Positions 41,505-49,203 of a stretch of DNA of 64,000 bases are shown here, piece after piece. Source of the DNA: an uncultured Pelagibacteraceae bacterium (GTDB taxonomy: Bacteria; Pseudomonadota; Alphaproteobacteria; Pelagibacterales; Pelagibacteraceae); contig CACAWX010000001.1 in the NCBI GenBank assembly GCA_902536305.1, positions 124,001 to 188,000 of the forward strand, read 5' to 3'. The notes below the pieces were generated by a model, which searched no databases, was not told the origin of the DNA, and worked only from the letters and a program-made list of their open reading frames with translations. The number at the start of each line of letters is the position of its first letter. The stretch's first letter is position 1. Position numbers and translations under genes: made by a program.

Positions 41505-42130
41505 TGTGTGGTCGTTATAAAATCACTAAGCCTCTAACTAAAACAGTCGATCTTGTTAAAACTAATATTAAGGTTGAAGATACTGATAATTATAATGCGC
41601 ATCCAACTCAACAGTTGCCTATAATTAAATCTTATACTAATGGAAAGGCTTTAGAATTATGTGAGTGGGGTCTTGTTCCTGGCTGGTCTAAAAAACTTGA
41701 TAAATTCTCACCATTAATTAACGCAAGAAAAGAGACACTAATGGAAAAGGTTACGTTTAAAAATTTGATACAAACTTCAAGATGTGTAGTCCCTGCAGAT
41801 GGTTATTATGAATGGAAAAGAGAGGATAAAATTAAAATTCCCTATTATTTTTCTAAGGAAGATGATGAGATTATGTTTTTTGCAGGTATTCATCAAAACA
41901 ATCAATTTTGTATCATAACCAGAGAAGCAACAGAAAAAATCAGCTCCATACATCATCGTGAACCCTTGATCATCAATCAAAGTCAGATTAATAATTATTT
42001 AAATGTTAAAAAAGACGCTATGGAAATCTTAAATTCTATAAAACCCCCAAGCCTAAAATTTCATGAAATATCTAGGGATGTAAACAATCCTGTAAATAAT
42101 GATCCTGCTTTAATCAAACCTTTAAATTAA
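41504..42130 (+). CDS. yedK: SRAP-domain protein (YedK/HMCES family)
   Basis: These proteins form a covalent DNA-protein crosslink with abasic sites in single-stranded DNA and protect them. 208 residues: MCGRYK puts the catalytic Cys at position 2, after Met removal; NARKETL, PADGYYEW (with the Glu-Trp) and IHHREPLII with the His are the other active-site elements. Start fixed by the required M-C. It is coupled to the two basic micro-ORFs upstream and abuts the dioxygenase gene downstream. Confidence 0.92.
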   Translation: MCGRYKITKPLTKTVDLVKTNIKVEDTDNYNAHPTQQLPIIKSYTNGKALELCEWGLVPGWSKKLDKFSPLINARKETLMEKVTFKNLIQTSRCVVPADGYYEWKREDKIKIPYYFSKEDDEIMFFAGIHQNNQFCIITREATEKISSIHHREPLIINQSQINNYLNVKKDAMEILNSIKPPSLKFHEISRDVNNPVNNDPALIKPLN

Positions 42131-42940
42131 ATGAACTTATCTATTACGCCGGGAATAAATAACGTTGGGGCCTATATAAATGATATTGATCTTAAAATTT
42201 TAAATAAAGAACAGGCAAAAGAAATAAAAAATATATTAAACCAATTTGGTGTTGTCTTTATCAAAAAACAAAACCTAGATCCCGAGTCTTATCAAAAATT
42301 TGCAAAAGATATAGGTCAGCCGGTTGTTTATCCGAGATTAAAGGGGTTAGATGCTAAATTTCCATTTATAAATGTCATAGAGAGAAAACCTAGTGATAAA
42401 AATTTAAGTTTTGGTTCCAGTTGGCTGCATCAAGATACTAGTTATCTGGCTAATGATCGTCCTCGTTATACCATGTTGATGGGAATAGAAATTCCAACCG
42501 GACAAGGAAATACGATCTTCTCATCTGGATTTAATGCCTACGAAAAATTACCTCAAGATATTAAAGATAAAATTAAAAGTGCTACAGGTGTTTTTTCTTC
42601 TGCAGGGCCCATTGCAGTCACAAGACTAGAAAGAGAGAAAGAAATGGGTATAAAATCCTCTGAAAGCATGGAAGCTGAACATCCCATTGTAAAAACTGTC
42701 AATGGTAAAAAGACTTTATATGTTTCCCCAGGCCATTTGATTAAAATTAAAAATGTTAAAGAAGAGGATGCGGAATATCTAAAAAATTATTTGATAAATC
42801 ATGTTAATAAAGAAGAGTTTATATTTTCATATGAATGGAGTAAAAATGATATTTGTGTCTGGGATAATTTATCTATTTTGCACATGGCGAGTGAAATAAA
42901 AAATTGCAAAAGGGTGATGCATCGAATTACAATTAAATAG
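42131..42940 (+). CDS. TauD/TfdA-family Fe(II)/2-oxoglutarate dioxygenase
   Basis: 269 residues. The facial triad is visible: HQD in WLHQDTSYL (about 98-100), a distal His in LSILHMA near residue 252, and the 2-oxoglutarate Arg in RVMHRITI at the C-terminus. FGVVFIKKQNLDPE and PRYTMLMG are typical. SAR11 has several such genes; sequence alone does not tell taurine from other sulfonates, carnitine-type or 2,4-D-type substrates. It begins one base after the yedK stop. Confidence 0.88.
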   Translation: MNLSITPGINNVGAYINDIDLKILNKEQAKEIKNILNQFGVVFIKKQNLDPESYQKFAKDIGQPVVYPRLKGLDAKFPFINVIERKPSDKNLSFGSSWLHQDTSYLANDRPRYTMLMGIEIPTGQGNTIFSSGFNAYEKLPQDIKDKIKSATGVFSSAGPIAVTRLEREKEMGIKSSESMEAEHPIVKTVNGKKTLYVSPGHLIKIKNVKEEDAEYLKNYLINHVNKEEFIFSYEWSKNDICVWDNLSILHMASEIKNCKRVMHRITIK

Positions 42941-43984
42941 TCATTTTTTCAATATTGTAAGGTGACCCATTTTTCTTTTTTCTTTGATTATCTTTTTTCC
43001 GTAGTCAAAAAAGAATTCGTCCTCTTTAAAAGTTTTCGATCTGTATTCCTCAATTTCTTTACCTAAAATATTGATCATTTCAGCATTTGAATTTTTTTTT
43101 GGTTTTTCAAACTTAAGCCCGCATACTGCTCTAATATGATTTTCAAACTGACTAATATTAAAAGCGTTAATAGTTAAATGACCAGAATTATGTACTCTAG
43201 GTGCAATTTCGTTAACCAATAAATTATCGTCTTGATCTATAAAATACTCAACACACATGCTTCCTACATAACCAAGTTTATCAGCAATTAACTTAGCGTT
43301 TTTTTGAGCTTTCTTATAAGTTTTTTCGTCGATGTTAGCTGGAATTTTTGAATGTTTTAAAATTTGATCTTTGTGTAAATTCTCAATAGGTTCGTAAATA
43401 AAAGTTTCACCATCGATAAATCTTGTAATAATTATTGAAATTTCTTTTTTTAAATTAACCTTTTTCTCTAAAATATAGTCAGCAGTGAAACACCAATCTT
43501 TTTTTACATCAGCTAATGATTTCAGTATAAATTGACCTTGTCCATCGTAACCAAGAGTATTAGTTTTTAAAATTCCTGGCAATAAGTTACTGTTTTTAGT
43601 CACATCTTCTGCCTTTTCTATAAAAGCCCATTTAGTTGTTTCAATGCCGAGTTCATTAATAAAAGATTTTTCCAATTTTCTGTTTTGGATAATTCTATTA
43701 ATTTCAGGTTTTGGTAAAACTTTTTTTTCTTTTTCTATTTGTTTTAAGATACTGATTGGAATGTTTTCAAATTCAAAAGTAACTACATCTGCTTTATCTA
43801 TAAATTGCTTTATTTTTTGTTGATTATCATATTTTGCAAAAATGAATTGATCGGCATATGTTTGGGCTGGACCTTGTTCATCATCAGATATCACAACTGT
43901 TCTGACGTTAAGTTTTTTAGCTGCCTGGCAAAGCATTGAACCTAATTGACCAGAGCCTATGATACCTAATATGCTGTCAGACAT
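42941..43984 (-). CDS. purK: N5-carboxyaminoimidazole ribonucleotide synthase
   Basis: ATP-grasp enzyme that carboxylates AIR for PurE. 347 residues: GIIGSGQLGSMLCQAA (about 6-21), TFEFENIP, the ATP-grasp loop LKTNTLGYDGQGQ, and NEIAPRVHNSGHLTI (about 253-267) typical of PurK. It follows purE by three bases. Convergent and directly abutting the dioxygenase gene. Confidence 0.95.
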   Translation of the reverse strand: MSDSILGIIGSGQLGSMLCQAAKKLNVRTVVISDDEQGPAQTYADQFIFAKYDNQQKIKQFIDKADVVTFEFENIPISILKQIEKEKKVLPKPEINRIIQNRKLEKSFINELGIETTKWAFIEKAEDVTKNSNLLPGILKTNTLGYDGQGQFILKSLADVKKDWCFTADYILEKKVNLKKEISIIITRFIDGETFIYEPIENLHKDQILKHSKIPANIDEKTYKKAQKNAKLIADKLGYVGSMCVEYFIDQDDNLLVNEIAPRVHNSGHLTINAFNISQFENHIRAVCGLKFEKPKKNSNAEMINILGKEIEEYRSKTFKEDEFFFDYGKKIIKEKRKMGHLTILKK

Positions 43985-43987
43985 TAA

Positions 43988-44476
43988 TTACTTAGGTTTT
44001 TTTTTAATGGATTGAGTTTGAAGACGTTTCCATTTTTCTAAATTTGATTTTACTTTATGATCAAAATTACCGATAATAGATGCCGCTAGTAGTCCGGCAT
44101 TAAATGCTCCATCAATAGCTAAACAGCCAATTGGAACACCTTTTGGCATTTGTGCCATAGAAAGTAAACTGTCGAGACCCTTTAATTTTTTTGTTTCCAT
44201 TGGAACTCCAAGCACCGGTAGCGGGGTCAAAGATGCAATCATACCAGCTAAATGGGCCGCTCCTCCAGCCCCAGCAATAACTACACTAAAACCATTTTTT
44301 TCTGCGGACTCTGCAAATTGAAACATTCGTTTTGGTGTTCTGTGGGCACTCACTATTAAAACTTGATATTTTATTTTTAAAATTTTAAGAATTTTTTCGC
44401 AATCTTTCATTATAGGATAATCTGACTGAGATCCCATAATAATGGCTACTTTACTATTTTGTTTGTTGCTTTTCAC
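43988..44476 (-). CDS. purE: N5-carboxyaminoimidazole ribonucleotide mutase
   Basis: Class I PurE. 162 residues: IMGSQSDYP (about 14-22), SAHRTPKRM with the catalytic His, VVIAGAGGAAHLAGM, and LPVLGVPM. The Lys-rich C-terminal tail is normal. The upstream terminator at 44509-44532 isolates purEK from the small gene at 44557-44673. Confidence 0.96.
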   Translation of the reverse strand: MKSNKQNSKVAIIMGSQSDYPIMKDCEKILKILKIKYQVLIVSAHRTPKRMFQFAESAEKNGFSVVIAGAGGAAHLAGMIASLTPLPVLGVPMETKKLKGLDSLLSMAQMPKGVPIGCLAIDGAFNAGLLAASIIGNFDHKVKSNLEKWKRLQTQSIKKKPK

Positions 44477-44508
44477 AAATTAATTTAACAATTTTGGCTA
44501 TAAAAACA

Positions 44509-44532
44509 ATGGCCTAATCAAAATTAGGCCAT
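44509..44532 (-). terminator. Intrinsic terminator of the 38-residue gene
   Basis: ATGGCCTAAT (44509-44518) and ATTAGGCCAT (44523-44532) form a perfect ten-pair stem with a four-base loop. On the minus strand it is followed by TGTTTTTATAG, a U-rich tail, so it ends transcription coming from 44557-44673. It lies 24 bases after that gene's stop and 32 bases before purE. It is one of the best terminators in the window. Confidence 0.8.
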
Positions 44533-44556
44533 TAATCAATTAAGGGAGAAAGAATA

Positions 44557-44673
44557 TTATGCTCGAGCTCTAAAAAGTAAAGCTTTTGGGGAGTTTTGAA
44601 GCTCGAAAAGAGAAATTTTTTTAATTTTTTTACTAGTATTTTTACTTTTAATTTTTCTAGGTTTTAATCTCAT
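44557..44673 (-). CDS. 38-residue basic protein, independent small gene
   Basis: ATG 44673-44671, TAA 44559-44557. The N-terminal half is very basic (MRLKPRKIKSKNTSKKIKK), the second half is ISLFELQNSPKALLFRARA, a pattern more like a folding or membrane-binding tail than random sequence. A Shine-Dalgarno-like AAGG lies seven bases before the ATG, and a perfect intrinsic terminator follows the stop. In a genome without spare DNA that means a real transcription unit. I recognise no family. Confidence 0.65.
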   Translation of the reverse strand: MRLKPRKIKSKNTSKKIKKISLFELQNSPKALLFRARA

Positions 44674-44758
44674 ATTTACCTTATAGTTTATATTTAATTG
44701 AGTAAGTATTGCTAAAATTGCAAACTAGATTTGTAGTTAATGGCAAATTTTGGCGAAC

Positions 44759-44780
44759 ATTTGACCTCTATTCGTCAAAT
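44759..44780 (-). terminator. Hairpin at the ybgC stop codon
   Basis: ATTTGAC (44759-44765) and GTCAAAT (44774-44780) are a perfect seven-base inverted repeat with an eight-base loop, beginning one base after the ybgC stop. Only two G-C pairs, and no T-run follows on the minus strand, so it is a weak terminator or an RNA 3'-end hairpin. Confidence 0.4.
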
Positions 44781-45176
44781 TTATATTTTTTCTAGTAATT
44801 TTTGAGATAATTTACTAATCGACCCATTACTGTCAATTACGGCCAATTCTACCTCTGCTGTTACCAAAATTTCATCTGCTCGTATTACTTGTTGTTTTAG
44901 ATTTAACCTCACAGGTGTTTTCTTTATAACATGCGTATGTATTTCTAATTGATCCTCAAAATTAGCTGATTTATGATACTTTATATTACATTCTCTTACT
45001 ACAAACACAGCGTTGTAATCTTTTTTAAGCTTAGCATGATTTAGTCTTAAGTGGTCATAAATCATCTCCGTTCTAGCTCTTTCAATGAAATTTAAGTATC
45101 TGGCGTAATAAACAATTCCTCCAGCATCTGTATCCTCATAATAAACTTTAATTTTAAAGATGTGAAAATTTGACAT
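44781..45176 (-). CDS. ybgC: Acyl-CoA thioesterase, YbgC type
   Basis: Hot-dog-fold thioesterase of 131 residues. The YbgC signature IKVYYEDTDAGGIVYYARYLNFIERARTE covers about residues 9-37 with the catalytic Asp in D-T-D-A-G. Usually ybgC begins the tol-pal operon; here no tolQ, tolR, tolA, tolB or pal is present, so it has been uncoupled. The substrate is unknown; short-chain or phospholipid-related acyl-CoA/ACP are proposed in the family. Confidence 0.92.
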   Translation of the reverse strand: MSNFHIFKIKVYYEDTDAGGIVYYARYLNFIERARTEMIYDHLRLNHAKLKKDYNAVFVVRECNIKYHKSANFEDQLEIHTHVIKKTPVRLNLKQQVIRADEILVTAEVELAVIDSNGSISKLSQKLLEKI

Positions 45177-45193
45177 ATTAAAACATATGCGGA

Positions 45194-45286
45194 ATGAAGA
45201 AACTTTTCAATAAAGTAAAACATTCTTTTTTTGGTCTAATTTATGCCAATCAAAACGCAGAATTTAGAATTACTTTTAAAATATGA
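45194..45286 (+). pseudogene. DgkA-like N-terminal fragment (30 codons)
   Basis: ATG 45194 to TGA 45286 codes for 30 residues, MKKLFNKVKHSFFGLIYANQ and ten more. The pattern (basic, then H-S-F-F-G-L-x-Y-A-x-x-N-A-E-F-R) matches the start of prokaryotic diacylglycerol/undecaprenol kinases (family pattern: S-x-x-G-L-x-x-A-x-x-x-E-x-x-F-R). The catalytic ELLNTAIE part is missing. The stop overlaps the lipoprotein's ATG (ATGA). Either a remnant of dgkA or a reused leader peptide. Confidence 0.4.
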
Positions 45287-45486
45287 AAACATTATCTATT
45301 ATATTTTTATTGCTTTTGTTAACTAATTGCGCAGGTAATAACATGGCCAAAGTAAAAATTGGCAAACGTTGTACAACGGCTGATGCAAATAAATTGCAGG
45401 AGTCTTCTTATGTTTGGTTTGTAAGCAAAGATGCCGCAAAAGATTTTGATAAAAGAATCAATAAATTAAATTGTTTAGGTAGCTAA
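45283..45486 (+). CDS. Small lipoprotein
   Basis: 67 residues. Signal peptide II: MKTLSIIFLLLLLTNC with lipobox L-T-N-C (Cys16), so it is lipidated after cleavage. The mature part is about 50 residues with two more Cys (in RCTTAD and KLNCLGS) that could form a disulfide, and a Trp in YVWFVSKD. I recognise no family. Coupled to the DgkA-like fragment upstream. Confidence 0.75.
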   Translation: MKTLSIIFLLLLLTNCAGNNMAKVKIGKRCTTADANKLQESSYVWFVSKDAAKDFDKRINKLNCLGS

Positions 45487-45511
45487 ATAATTCTTTAAAA
45501 TTAAATAATCT

Positions 45512-45694
45512 ATGATAGTAAGGGATATGAATTTATCCCTTATTATTTCTTGTATTCTTATTATAATAGCTTTAATTATATTACCGTTAATAATTTCTTA
45601 TAAAGCAGAAAAAAAGGACAAAAATATTAATGAATGGGAAAAAATCAAAAAATTTGGTGAGAATATTAATGACGAAACTAGAAATAAAAATTAA
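45512..45694 (+). CDS. Small single-span membrane protein with charged tail
   Basis: 60 residues. Helix at about 8-29 (LIISCILIIIALIILPLII) followed by a Lys/Glu/Asn tail (YKAEKKDKNINEWEKIKKF). Two starts: ATG 45512 and in-frame ATG 45527; a hairpin (45520-45541) covers the second. Unknown function. Lies between a lipoprotein and a secreted hydrolase, suggesting an envelope role. Confidence 0.65.
   Translation: MIVRDMNLSLIISCILIIIALIILPLIISYKAEKKDKNINEWEKIKKFGENINDETRNKN
45520..45541 (+). promoter_or_regulatory. Hairpin spanning the possible start codon 45527
   Basis: AAGGGATA (45520-45527) and TATCCCTT (45534-45541) form an eight-base perfect inverted repeat with a six-base loop; the second ATG begins at its last stem base. 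It is followed by ATTATTTCTT on the plus strand, so it could also act as a terminator for the lipoprotein gene. Confidence 0.5.
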
Positions 45695-45702
45695 TAATAC
45701 TC

Positions 45703-46755
45703 ATGAAGAAATTTTCTACTTTCATTTTAATCATTATTTTTTTTAGTTTAGATTTATTCGCTATGAAAAAAAAACCCTACCACCATTTACCAGATGGTAC
45801 TTTTAGAAATCCAATGGGTTCACCTGAACGAGACTCTAACGTGAAATGGTCTTATAAAATTTTCAATGAGGAGAGAAAAAAAATTAAGATAGAAATACCT
45901 GAAGATCATGTTGTTCCCCGAACTAAAGTCCTAAAGGATTTAAAAGATAATGAAAACAATGACTATATAGCTTGGATTGGCCATGCTACATTCTTGATTA
46001 AGCTAGGTAATACAACAATTATAACAGATCCTGTTTTTTCAAAGAATACAGGACCATTAATTTTTGGACCGAAAAGATATGTGCCACCTGCTGTAAACCT
46101 TAATGAAATACCTCCTATTGATTTATTTCTTCTAACTCATAATCATTACGACCATCACGATATGTCAACGATTAGAAATTTTCCTTACAAAAAATCTAAA
46201 GTAGTTTTACCTTTAAAGCTTGGAAAATATTTTAAAAATTATAAGGACGTAAATGAATTAGACTGGTACCAAGAAATTAAAGTTAACGATAATGTGAAAG
46301 TTACTTTACTTCCTGCTGTACACTGGTCAAAGAGAAGTTTATGGGATACTAATAAAACTTTGTGGGGAAACTTTTTAATAGAGTACAAAGGAAAAAAGAT
46401 TTTATTTGCTTGTGACACAGGCTACGGAAATATTTATAAAGAACTTGGTAAAAAATATGGCCCTATTGATATTACCTTCATCAATATTGGCGCTTATAAT
46501 TTTTTTCCTATGATGCCGGTAAAAGACAAGTCAGTTTATCACACTAATCCTGAGGAGGCTTTGCAAATTGCACGGGACTTAAGAAGTAAAAAGATAATTG
46601 GTATGCATTGGGGAACTATTGTACTTTCTTTAGAACCAATAATGGAACCTCGTGAAAGATTTAAAAATGGGGCTGAAAAGTTTGGTTATGAAAAAAATGA
46701 TGCAATTATTTTTAAAATCGGTGAAGTCAGAAAATTAAGTCAAATTATTAATTAA
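45703..46755 (+). CDS. Secreted metallo-beta-lactamase-fold hydrolase (NAPE-PLD/UlaG-like)
   Basis: 350 residues. An N-terminal signal sequence (MKKFSTFILIIIFFSLDLFA) directs it to the periplasm or membrane. The metal site is LTHNHYDHHD (about 145-154), with AVHWS, ACDTGYG and GMHWGTI as the other ligands. The architecture IAWIGHATFLIKLGN, TDPVFS and FGPKRYVPP matches the N-acyl-phosphatidylethanolamine phospholipase D-like group, proposed to act on phospholipids. Its real substrate is unknown. Ends with the palindromic TTAATTAA shared with the convergent gene. Confidence 0.85.
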   Translation: MKKFSTFILIIIFFSLDLFAMKKKPYHHLPDGTFRNPMGSPERDSNVKWSYKIFNEERKKIKIEIPEDHVVPRTKVLKDLKDNENNDYIAWIGHATFLIKLGNTTIITDPVFSKNTGPLIFGPKRYVPPAVNLNEIPPIDLFLLTHNHYDHHDMSTIRNFPYKKSKVVLPLKLGKYFKNYKDVNELDWYQEIKVNDNVKVTLLPAVHWSKRSLWDTNKTLWGNFLIEYKGKKILFACDTGYGNIYKELGKKYGPIDITFINIGAYNFFPMMPVKDKSVYHTNPEEALQIARDLRSKKIIGMHWGTIVLSLEPIMEPRERFKNGAEKFGYEKNDAIIFKIGEVRKLSQIIN

Positions 46756-47968
46756 CTTTTCTTTTGTTTCTCTCCCTGTCTAAAAGTTTAGTTAATGCGT
46801 CAACCATAGCATCTGAGGCTTTGAATATTTCATTAGGTTGAAATTCATATGTTGAATTATTTTCAGGGTTAGTTTTATCTTCGATTACAATTCCTTCGTC
46901 AGGAGAATTATTTTTTATATAAATTAAAATTAACCAATCATCATCAGCTGAGTCATCCCACTTAATATATATCTCACCAGTTTCAAATCTTTTATCAATA
47001 CATCTTATAATACTTAGATATTTTGGAATATATTTTTTATTCAACTGAAAACATAAACTATGTGCCGATCTATAAAAACTTTCGAGAGCGTATTCAATCT
47101 TGCGACGTTCTTCGCTATAAACTCTTTCTTTTTCTAATAATATTTCTTTGCTATCACCTTCTTCAATTTTAATACCAAGACTAGCTACCCTTTCTTTTAT
47201 GGCTTCATTTATTTTTTGTTCTCTAATTAGTTTGTATTTTTCTTTTATTTTATCTATACGTTGCTGGACTTCTTCGTAAGACTCTCGCTGTTGACTAAGA
47301 ACATATTTTTCAAGACTTCTGATCTCTAAAGCTTCTCTTTTTCTAAATTGATCTATTTTTTTCTCTAATTTTATTTGTTCTAAAAACTGCCTTTGTTTTT
47401 CTGCCCTTTCTTTTCTAAGTTCAGCCTGTTCGAGTTTTATAAATTTTTGAAGATCTAGTTTTCTTTCTCTTTCTAGTTTTTGCTCTTCCCTTAGCTCAGT
47501 TTTTTTAGCTAATAAAGCAAGTTTTTCTTGCTCAAGCAGTTTTTTTTGAGCTTCTTTTTTTTCTTGCTCCATTAATCTTAATTTTATTTTTTTCTGTTTT
47601 TCACGTTCTTCTAAAATTATCTTTTTGACACTTGATATTTTTTTAGAAACTCCAACAAAAAAGTTTTCAAGTGATTGGTCTATATTAAAATTAAATCTAA
47701 CTAGTGATTTAATTTTGTCATTTAATTTTAATAAGCTAGATACTACAGCTCTTGTTTTTTTGTTGGTTTTATCAAACTTTTTTATTTTGATAATTTTATT
47801 ATATTTGATTTTTCTTTTAGTTTTTGATCTTTTGCCTTTTTTTTTATATTTTCTTCTTTTAGTTCTTTTATTTTTTATTTTTTTGCTATTAATTCTATTT
47901 TTTTTTGTAAAACGTTTTTGAAATCTTTTGAATTTTTTTTTAGTAGATTTTTCTTTTTTCTTTTTCAT
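46748..47968 (-). CDS. Lys/Arg-rich coiled-coil protein of unknown function
   Basis: 406 residues in three parts: (1) about 1-80 overwhelmingly Lys/Arg (KKKFKRFQKRFTKKNR and similar), a histone-like tail; (2) about 115-275 a long Glu/Lys/Gln coiled-coil (EREKQKKIKLRLMEQEKKEA and onward); (3) about 300-406 a small globular domain with SLCFQLNKKYIPKYL, DDSADDDWLILIYIKN and a Cys pair. Coiled-coil plus basic N-terminus could bind DNA or RNA. No family recognised. The antisense frames look hydrophobic and are shadows. Confidence 0.7.
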   Translation of the reverse strand: MKKKKEKSTKKKFKRFQKRFTKKNRINSKKIKNKRTKRRKYKKKGKRSKTKRKIKYNKIIKIKKFDKTNKKTRAVVSSLLKLNDKIKSLVRFNFNIDQSLENFFVGVSKKISSVKKIILEEREKQKKIKLRLMEQEKKEAQKKLLEQEKLALLAKKTELREEQKLERERKLDLQKFIKLEQAELRKERAEKQRQFLEQIKLEKKIDQFRKREALEIRSLEKYVLSQQRESYEEVQQRIDKIKEKYKLIREQKINEAIKERVASLGIKIEEGDSKEILLEKERVYSEERRKIEYALESFYRSAHSLCFQLNKKYIPKYLSIIRCIDKRFETGEIYIKWDDSADDDWLILIYIKNNSPDEGIVIEDKTNPENNSTYEFQPNEIFKASDAMVDALTKLLDRERNKRKVN

Positions 47969-47994
47969 ACCTGCTACTAATTAAATAGCAGTTT

Positions 47995-49200
47995 TTATGA
48001 ATATATATAGTCTCTTGTACGATGTGCTGATTGAAACTTCTTAACAATTTGTAATTGAAAAACAACAAGATCCCTATATCTAAATGCTGCCGCACAACTT
48101 GCCATGTAATATTCCCACATTTTGACAAATTTTTCGTCAAATAAATCTTTCACTTCGTTTTTTTTATTCATAAATCGCTCTAACCAACTTTCTAAAGTTT
48201 TATCATAATGTCTAATAAGTGTTTCAGTATCACAAACAATAAGGCCTGTTTTTTCTATTGGTGTAATAATTTGACTGAATGAAGGGCAAGTTCCTCCTGG
48301 AAAAATGTATTTATTAATGAATTTATTAGGTGGAGATGGTTTATCTACTACTCCAATGGTATGGAGCAAGAATATACCATCATCTTTAAGAAGCTTATTC
48401 ATTGACTTAAAAAACTTGTTATAAAATTTTTTTCCTACATGCTCAAACATTCCAACAGAAAAAATACGATCATATTTTCCTTTTGCCTCTCTATAGTCAA
48501 TTAGCTCAAATTTAACTTGATTATCTAAGTTTAATTTTTTTGCTTTAAGTTTACAGTATTCAATTTGATTTTTACTTAAAGATATTCCAGTTACCTCACA
48601 TTTTTTTTGTTTAGCTATTTCAAAGGCCATACCCCCCCATCCACATCCAACCTCTAATACTTTTTGTCCTTCCTTAATATCAAGTTTCTTAACAATGTGA
48701 TCAATTTTATTTTGCTGAGCTTCCTCTAAAGTCTTTGTGTCATTTTTCCAATAGGCGCAGGAATACAAACGATGATTTTTATCTAAAAAAATATCGTATA
48801 ACTTTTCACCTTTTTCTCCGCCAATATCATAATGATGTTCGACATTCTTTCTAGACTTCCCAGGTAAATTATAATTTGTAATAGTTCTCCAAACTTGGTA
48901 AATTTTTTTTGTTATTAAGCTTGCTGTGGAAATTTCGCCTCTTCCTAAATTCTTTACTAGATCCATCAGAAAATCTTTTAGTGATCCATTTTCAATAATA
49001 ATTTCATTTCTCATGTAAGCTTCAGGAAATTCAAGCTCAGGATTTAACAACAGTTTCCAATTTAAATTTTCTTTCAACAATTTTAAAGTAATAGGCTTTT
49101 CTTTTTTTGGATCGCCACAAATATATTTTTGTCCTTTGGCATCAATTAAAATAATGCCACCTTCCTTATAAATATTAGTAAATATTCTTGCTAAAATCAT
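47995..49200 (-). CDS. cfa: Cyclopropane-fatty-acyl-phospholipid synthase family protein
   Basis: SAM-dependent enzyme that alters the double bond of membrane phospholipid acyl chains. 401 residues: SAM motif VLEVGCGWGGMAFE (about 180-193), the CFA-typical YDIGGEKGEKLYDIFLD, YSCAYWKNDT and SVGMFEHVGKKFY, with the cofactor-side LLHTIG. Members can also transfer other methyl groups; the class here cannot be decided. It follows the DapA-like gene by three bases. Confidence 0.92.
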   Translation of the reverse strand: MILARIFTNIYKEGGIILIDAKGQKYICGDPKKEKPITLKLLKENLNWKLLLNPELEFPEAYMRNEIIIENGSLKDFLMDLVKNLGRGEISTASLITKKIYQVWRTITNYNLPGKSRKNVEHHYDIGGEKGEKLYDIFLDKNHRLYSCAYWKNDTKTLEEAQQNKIDHIVKKLDIKEGQKVLEVGCGWGGMAFEIAKQKKCEVTGISLSKNQIEYCKLKAKKLNLDNQVKFELIDYREAKGKYDRIFSVGMFEHVGKKFYNKFFKSMNKLLKDDGIFLLHTIGVVDKPSPPNKFINKYIFPGGTCPSFSQIITPIEKTGLIVCDTETLIRHYDKTLESWLERFMNKKNEVKDLFDEKFVKMWEYYMASCAAAFRYRDLVVFQLQIVKKFQSAHRTRDYIYS

Positions 49201-49203
49201 AAA

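Noticed and set aside
47625-47921. Hydrophobic 98-residue plus-strand ORF
   Set aside because: It is the mirror of the Lys/Arg-rich head of the opposite gene; Lys codons read backwards give Phe/Leu, which creates a false membrane protein.
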